5,495 nt of DNA from Anaerolineae bacterium (lineage in GTDB: Bacteria > Chloroflexota > Anaerolineae > Aggregatilineales > UBA2796): positions 1 to 5,495 of the forward strand of contig JADZBY010000531.1 of the NCBI GenBank assembly GCA_020851855.1, in the 5' to 3' direction. The notes beneath the pieces were generated by a model. That model did no database searches, was not told the origin of the DNA, and saw only the letters and a program-made list of their open reading frames with translations. Both the position numbers and the translations under genes were made by a program. This document shows, in pieces, positions 1-3,605 of the stretch; position 1 is the first letter of the stretch; the number at the start of each line of letters is the position of its first letter.

Positions 1-229
1 CTATCGCCAGCAACGCCGGCAACGCGACGAAAAACCCGGCGAAATAGGGCAGCGCGCGTTTGACCTCAAGCGGGAGCGGACGCCACCACCACCCGGCGAA
101 AAAGACGAGCGCCAGAATGCACCCGTGGATCAGGCGCGTCGGCCAGCGGCGGGGAGCGTCACGGCTGGCCGGCGCGTGATTCCCCTCTCCCGCGTGCGAG
201 AGAGGGGAAAGGGGCGAGGGACTGCTCAA
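1..229 (-). CDS. Membrane protein, N-terminal part, runs off left edge; start uncertain
   Basis: A minus-strand frame stays open from position 229 to the window edge (76 codons). From about position 133 to 1 it encodes two strongly hydrophobic stretches: LIHGCILALVFFAGWWW (133-83), and ALPYFAGFFVALPALLAI (55-2). A short charged loop with E and K separates them, as in a polytopic membrane protein. The family cannot be named from so little. The only ATG/GTG/TTG start in frame is TTG at 229-227, which overlaps the TGA of the upstream lipoprotein gene (TTGA); a TAA closes the frame further upstream. No clear ribosome binding site precedes it. The first about 30 residues are low-complexity (Ser/Pro, Arg) and run through a palindromic repeat at 180-209. 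The true start may therefore lie downstream at a rare codon such as CTG 133, or the gene may have been altered by the repeat. Confidence 0.45.
   Translation of the reverse strand, partial: MSSPSPLSPLSHAGEGNHAPASRDAPRRWPTRLIHGCILALVFFAGWWWRPLPLEVKRALPYFAGFFVALPALLAI
180..209. repeat. Palindromic G/C-rich repeat, perfect 10-bp arms
   Basis: TTCCCCTCTC at 180-189 is perfectly complementary to GAGAGGGGAA at 200-209, with a 10-nt loop between. It is followed by a G-rich tail to 220 (AGGGGCGAGGG). I recall CCCCTCTC...GAGAGGGG palindromes with such tails as dispersed intergenic elements of high-GC bacteria, so I infer a REP-like repeat; copy number cannot be seen here. It lies just past the lipoprotein stop codon, so transcripts from either strand could fold into a strong hairpin. 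There is no T-run after it on the minus strand, so I do not call it an intrinsic terminator. Confidence 0.55.
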
Positions 230-1395
230 TTGCCGCGCCCGGCGCGTGTCCAGACGCCGCCGTTGAGCGGCAGCAGATAGACGATGTTATCCGGGCCGCT
301 GACGTAGAACTGGTCCGCCGCGATCCCCTGCTGCACAACGCCCGGATAGGTCTGCTGTGCGCCGAGCGGGCCGCCGATCACCTGCGCGATGGGCCGCCCG
401 TCGATCCAGGCGACGTTCTGCCAGATGGAGCCGATCTCGCCCGTCGCGGCAACGAATCCGGCGGACACGGGCGTTGCTTGCCGCCAGATGTTCGGGTAGG
501 CGGTGACGCGCTGGCCTTCGAAAGTCATGATGTACACGCGGTCGTTCACCGGGTCATAAATGCCGTAGCCGCGCTCGAAGGTCTGCCAGATGAACTGGCC
601 GAACTGCGCCGGGAAGGTCGGGCAGCCGATGGCGGTTTGCGCCGGCTCGAAGGTGAAGAACCACACCACCGGGCAGCCCACGTCGACGTTGATCGCCTGC
701 GCCTCTTCGAGTGCGCCCCGCCGTGCGGTCAGCCGCAAGGTGAGCACCCCGCCGGCCAGGTTTTGCGCCGGGACGGTGTAGTTGTACGTGCCGGATACGG
801 GCAGCACGATGGGCGTGGCTGCCAGCGGCGAGCCGGCCCCATCGTAGACCATGAGCACGACTGAGGTCGCGTCGGCCTGCCACGTCAGCTGCACCGTCTG
901 CCCCGCAAGCGCGCTGGGTGGATTGACGCTGAAGCTCGTGATGCGCGGCGGGACGGGCGTGCGCGTGGCCGTCGGGCGCGGCGATGGCGTCGCGGACGGG
1001 ATCGGCGTCCGGGTGGGGGTATCCGTCGGCGTCGGCGTATCCGTTGGCGTAGGCGTGTTGGTGAACGACGGTGTGAAGGTCGGCGTGTTTGTCGGCGTAT
1101 CGGTCGGTGTGGCGGTGTGCGTATTGGTGAACGTCGGCGTATGCGTGTACGTCGGCGTGTCCGTCGCCGTATTCGACGGCGTCAGCGTCGGCGTGTTGGT
1201 GCGCGACGGCGTCAGCGTGACGGTTGGCGTCGGCGTATCCGTCGGCGTCAGGGTATGCGTCGGCGTGTGGCTAGGCGTGTCGCTGGGCAGCACGGCGACG
1301 GTGGGCAGCGGCTGCTGGCGTTCGGCGCACGCGGAAAGCATGAGCAGGACAAGGAACAAGGCGAAGATCGGGTAAGGTTTCTTCAAGGTATTCAC
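226..1395 (-). CDS. Secreted lipoprotein with long Thr/Pro stalk and Ig-like and FERG-type C-terminal domains
   Basis: The protein has 389 residues and its function is unknown. The GTG start at 1395 is preceded by AAGGAG with 6-nt spacing; a TTG at 1437 would add 14 residues but has no such site. Residues 1-23 form a lipoprotein signal: VNTLKK, a hydrophobic core, then the lipobox LSAC with lipidated Cys23 (codon 1329-1327). Residues about 30-150 are a Thr/Pro stalk of (D/N/H)TPT-like units. Residues about 151-240 (RITSFSVNPP...GQTVQLTW) read as an Ig-like beta-sandwich. Residues 241-389 start with paired GCP motifs (Cys241, Cys258) around VVWFF, then QTFERGYGIYDPVNDRVYIM. I recall this CP..FF..CP..FERG.M.W pattern at the ends of many Chloroflexota lipoproteins, without a function. 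It is probably anchored to the membrane and carries its domain out through the wall. It follows a 175-nt gap, so it may be transcribed separately from the genes to its right. Confidence 0.85.
   Translation of the reverse strand: MNTLKKPYPIFALFLVLLMLSACAERQQPLPTVAVLPSDTPSHTPTHTLTPTDTPTPTVTLTPSRTNTPTLTPSNTATDTPTYTHTPTFTNTHTATPTDTPTNTPTFTPSFTNTPTPTDTPTPTDTPTRTPIPSATPSPRPTATRTPVPPRITSFSVNPPSALAGQTVQLTWQADATSVVLMVYDGAGSPLAATPIVLPVSGTYNYTVPAQNLAGGVLTLRLTARRGALEEAQAINVDVGCPVVWFFTFEPAQTAIGCPTFPAQFGQFIWQTFERGYGIYDPVNDRVYIMTFEGQRVTAYPNIWRQATPVSAGFVAATGEIGSIWQNVAWIDGRPIAQVIGGPLGAQQTYPGVVQQGIAADQFYVSGPDNIVYLLPLNGGVWTRAGRGN
946..1308 (-). repeat. Degenerate tandem repeat encoding the Thr/Pro stalk
   Basis: The coding sequence for the lipoprotein stalk is a degenerate tandem array. 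On the plus strand it repeats GTCGGCGT/GGCGTATCC-like units with a period of six or a multiple of six bases. A 17-nt stretch, GGCGTCGGCGTATCCGT, occurs identically at 1028-1044 and 1226-1242. The protein reads as near-continuous xTPT and FTNT units with no hydrophobic residues to pack a fold, so it should be an extended spacer. Such arrays usually change length by slippage or recombination in multiples of the unit. It is not a CRISPR: there is no constant repeat with unique spacers, and the reading frame is kept throughout. Confidence 0.85.
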
Positions 1396-1401
1396 CGCGC
1401 A

Positions 1402-1407
1402 CTCCTT
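1402..1407 (-). promoter_or_regulatory. Ribosome binding site fixing the lipoprotein start at GTG 1395
   Basis: On the minus strand AAGGAG occupies 1407-1402, six bases before GTG 1395-1393. It is the clearest Shine-Dalgarno match in the window and favours this GTG over the in-frame TTG at 1437. The resulting N-terminus (VNTLKKPYPIF...) is a normal short lipoprotein signal, whereas the longer version would put 14 extra residues before the basic segment. Confidence 0.8.
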
Positions 1408-1419
1408 CGCAAGGCGCTT

Positions 1420-1439
1420 TGATGCAAACTGATGCAAAC
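1420..1439. repeat. Perfect 10-bp tandem repeat upstream of the lipoprotein gene
   Basis: TGATGCAAAC occurs twice without interruption (1420-1429 and 1430-1439); on the minus strand this is GTTTGCATCA twice. It ends 24 bp before the GTG start at 1395 and 12 bp before the ribosome binding site. A 10-bp period places both copies on one face of the helix, which would suit a regulator binding site, but nothing else in the sequence shows one. It could also be a chance duplication. Confidence 0.5.
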
Positions 1440-1478
1440 CAGAGGCACACGGTCAGGTTATCTATTTCACGGCACGAC

Positions 1479-1548
1479 GGGCGGCTCGCGAGCCGCCCCT
1501 ACACCGTCGCGCACGACCACATGTGTAAGGGCGCGTCCCGACGCGCTC
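1479..1548. repeat. REPIN-like pair of inverted palindromes in the intergenic gap
   Basis: GGGCGGCTCGCGAGCCGCCC at 1479-1498 is a perfect 20-bp palindrome. GCGCGTC/GACGCGC arms at 1531-1537 and 1540-1546, extended by near-matches to 1529-1548, form a second. They are joined by CTACAC (1499-1504) on one side and GTGTAAG (1523-1529) on the other, which are near-inverse of each other, so the two palindromes sit as an inverted pair around an 18-nt spacer. That arrangement resembles REPIN/BIME elements, which are mobilised non-autonomously. The unit lies between the stop of the 213-residue gene (1571) and the start of the lipoprotein gene (1395). No T-run follows on the minus strand. Confidence 0.55.
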
Positions 1549-1570
1549 ACCGGCGTGTCGTCTTCATCTG

Positions 1571-2212
1571 TTAACCGGACGGGCGGCCCGGACCGAGCGC
1601 GCGTCGCCGTGCCAGCACGTAACGCGCCAGTTGCAGGTCGAGCTTCCGGTCGTCGAGCACCGCCGTCAGCTGCTGGGCGAGCCGGTCGGGCAGTGTGGTC
1701 CGCCGCGCCCGCGAGACGCGCTCCAGCATGACGAAATGGCGGGTCAGGCGCGTCATGGCGGCGTCCAGGTGGGCGGTCGCGTTCGGGTTGGCGCGCCCGT
1801 CGGCAGCCAGCGCACGCGCTTCGTCCAGGTTGTCGATCAGGTTGTCCACGCGCTCGATCAGGTCGCCGGCGACGGCGTGAAAGGCCTGCATCTCCTGGTT
1901 CACCAGGTCATATTGAGGCCGGATGCGCGCCGCGATGCGGACCACTTCGAAGGCGTCGCCGTCGCGGCCCTGGTCGATCAGGCCGTCGATGCGCGCCAAA
2001 AGGCTCTCCAGGCGCGCGCGAAGCTGGCGCACGTAGTCGGCCAGATCGTCCTCATAGGCGGCGGCCTGCTCGGCGTGCCGGAACAGGACTTCCACCCGCT
2101 CTTCGAAATCGGGCAGCGCCGGAAACGCCGTCTCCCGCTCTTCGATATGCTGGTCGTCCCCGCGCGGCGCGCGCTCCACGATGCGGCGCAGGGTGTTGAA
2201 CAGCCGGTTCAT
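1571..2212 (-). CDS. Hypothetical helix-rich soluble protein, coupled to aroA
   Basis: I do not recognise this 213-residue protein. It has no signal peptide, no membrane segment and no Cys. It is rich in Arg, Ala, Leu, Asp and Glu. Long amphipathic helical stretches with coiled-coil-like spacing run through residues about 35-82 (FEERVEVLFRHAEQ..., VRQLRARLESLLARIDGLI), 85-138 (ending in VDNLIDNLDEARALAA) and 145-205. The C-terminus is basic (ARRRALGPGRPSG). It is most likely an all-alpha cytoplasmic protein, perhaps a scaffold or partner; no catalytic motif is visible. Its ATG (2212-2210) overlaps the aroA stop as ATGA, so translation is probably coupled to aroA. No strong ribosome binding site of its own is visible. 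GC-rich third positions and an undisturbed frame argue that it is real. Confidence 0.75.
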   Translation of the reverse strand: MNRLFNTLRRIVERAPRGDDQHIEERETAFPALPDFEERVEVLFRHAEQAAAYEDDLADYVRQLRARLESLLARIDGLIDQGRDGDAFEVVRIAARIRPQYDLVNQEMQAFHAVAGDLIERVDNLIDNLDEARALAADGRANPNATAHLDAAMTRLTRHFVMLERVSRARRTTLPDRLAQQLTAVLDDRKLDLQLARYVLARRRALGPGRPSG

Positions 2213-3564
2213 CGTGTGTAGAGCGCGGCGAAGCGCTCGAAGTAGTCCGGGAAGGTCTTGGCCGTGCAGCCCGGGTTGCGGATGCGCAGGCCCGGTGTGC
2301 GCAGCCCGGCCACGGCAAAGGCCATCGCCATGCGGTGATCGTCGTAGGTTTCCACCGCCGCCGGGCGCAGCGCCGACGGGTGGATGGTGATCCAGTCCGG
2401 CCCGTCGTCCACGTTCGCGCCAAGCCGCCGCAACTCGGTTACCATGGCGGCGATGCGGTCGGTTTCTTTGTGGCGGATGTGCCCGATGTTGCGCATGGTC
2501 ACCGGCTCGGCGGCGAACGGCGCGATGGCGGCCAATGTCTGCGCCGTGTCCGAGATGGCGTTCATGTCCACGTCCACGCCGCGCAGCTGCGCCGGGCCGC
2601 GCACTTCGATCCCGCCGCCGTCCGGGCTGGCGAAGGCGCTGACGACGCAGCCCATCTCGCGCAGCACGTCTAAAAAGCGCACATCGCCCTGCAACGAGTC
2701 CGGCGTCAGGTCCGGCACACGCACCCGCCCGCCGGTCAGGGCCGCCGCGGCGAAGAAATACGATGCGTTCGAGGCGTCCGGCTCGATTTGGTAGCGCTGG
2801 CCTCGGTAGCGCTGCCCGGCGCGGACCGAATAGTTCCGATAATAGAGCTTATCGTGAACGGTGGCCGCGCCGTCCGGTTGGTTCCCGCTTTCTTGGCGAA
2901 CGTCGACGCCGAACGCCGCCATCAGGCGCATGGTCATGGCGATGTACGGCTCGGACACCAACGCGCCGCCGACCAGAAGCTGCACATCCTTTTCCGCATA
3001 AGGCGCGACCTGCAATAAGGCGGTCAGATACTGGCTGCTGGCCGAGCTGTCGATGGTCGCCGCGCCGCCGCGCAGGCCGCGCCCGTACACCGCCAGCGGG
3101 AAGACCTCGTTGGGCGCTTCTATCTCCGCGCCGAGCGCCCGCAGCGCCCGCAACAGCGGCCCCACCGGGCGTTGGCGCATACGCGGCACGCCGTCGAAGT
3201 AGTACGCGCCCCGCCCCAGCGCCGCAAGCGCGACGAGGAAGCGCGCCGTCGTGCCCGAATTGCCGACGAAGCAGCTCGCCTCGCGCGCCGGGATGCGCCC
3301 ACCCTGCCCCTGCACCACCATGCGCGCCGACTCGGCGTCGAGCGCCACCGGGATGCCCAACTGGCGCAGGCAGGCAGCGCAGATCGTGCTGTCTTCGCTG
3401 AACAGGGCGTTGTCCAGCGTGCTCGTGCCCTCGGCCAGCGCGGCCAGCGCCAGCGCCCGGTTGGTGATGCTCTTGGAGCCGGGCACGCGGATCGTCGCAT
3501 CCACCGGCCCATCAAGGGGCTGGATGGCGAGGTCGGCGTCGGCGGTGGGCGGCGATTCGCTCAT
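2209..3564 (-). CDS. aroA: 3-phosphoshikimate 1-carboxyvinyltransferase (EPSP synthase), class I
   Basis: This cytoplasmic enzyme transfers the enolpyruvyl group of phosphoenolpyruvate to shikimate-3-phosphate, the sixth step to chorismate. The 451 residues are slightly longer than the usual 425-440 because of a short N-terminal extension. Expected motifs occur in order: VPGSKSITNRA (Lys31), GNSGTTARFL (101-110), PRMRQRP (127-133), SSQYLTALL (176-184), EPDASNASYF (261-270), DMNAISDTAQTLA with catalytic Asp339, RHKETDR (Glu367, Arg370), DDHRMAM (Arg411) and GCTAKTFPDYFE (Lys436). These match E. coli class I positions K22, D313, E341, R344, R386 and K411. The ATG at 3564 was chosen because AGGAAA lies before it and because the extra 14 codons to ATG 3606 use A/T-ending and rare codons (AGG, CGA, CCA, CAA) unlike the gene. 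ATG 3606 would overlap the upstream stop (TGATG) and remains possible. Downstream it overlaps the next gene by 4 nt. Confidence 0.96.
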   Translation of the reverse strand: MSESPPTADADLAIQPLDGPVDATIRVPGSKSITNRALALAALAEGTSTLDNALFSEDSTICAACLRQLGIPVALDAESARMVVQGQGGRIPAREASCFVGNSGTTARFLVALAALGRGAYYFDGVPRMRQRPVGPLLRALRALGAEIEAPNEVFPLAVYGRGLRGGAATIDSSASSQYLTALLQVAPYAEKDVQLLVGGALVSEPYIAMTMRLMAAFGVDVRQESGNQPDGAATVHDKLYYRNYSVRAGQRYRGQRYQIEPDASNASYFFAAAALTGGRVRVPDLTPDSLQGDVRFLDVLREMGCVVSAFASPDGGGIEVRGPAQLRGVDVDMNAISDTAQTLAAIAPFAAEPVTMRNIGHIRHKETDRIAAMVTELRRLGANVDDGPDWITIHPSALRPAAVETYDDHRMAMAFAVAGLRTPGLRIRNPGCTAKTFPDYFERFAALYTR

Positions 3565-3572
3565 GCTCACGA

Positions 3573-3578
3573 TTTCCT
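3573..3578 (-). promoter_or_regulatory. Probable ribosome binding site for aroA
   Basis: AGGAAA on the minus strand (3578-3573) ends about 8-10 bases before ATG 3564. It is only a moderate match, but the alternative start ATG 3606 has none. A GTG at 3570 is too close to use it well. Confidence 0.5.
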
Positions 3579-3605
3579 GAACGCTTTGTGGCGTCCATCG
3601 CCTCA

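Noticed and set aside
180..209. Intrinsic terminator
   Set aside because: The stem is strong but no T-run follows on the minus strand (TCACGCGCC), so it is better described as a palindromic repeat.
946..1308. Possible CRISPR-like periodicity
   Set aside because: The units are 6-18 bp, degenerate and all in one reading frame, with no constant repeat and unique spacer pattern.
851..1375. Plus-strand frame with a Val-Gly repeat (VGVSVGVGV), elastin-like in look
   Set aside because: It is the complement of the Thr/Pro stalk codons. The minus frame has a ribosome binding site, lipoprotein signal and folded domains; this one has none.
1440..1475. Promoter for the lipoprotein gene, -10-like TAGATA in the AT-richer patch
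   Set aside because: It matches TATAAT poorly and no -35-like hexamer lies 16-18 bp upstream, only the GC palindrome, so I do not list it.
1479..1498. Intrinsic terminator for the aroA operon
   Set aside because: The 20-bp palindrome is followed on the minus strand by GTCGTGCCG, with no T-tract. It may still affect RNA stability.
2763..3401. 212-codon plus-strand frame, Arg/Pro-rich
   Set aside because: It is antisense to conserved aroA motifs and its composition is typical of a shadow frame in high-GC DNA.
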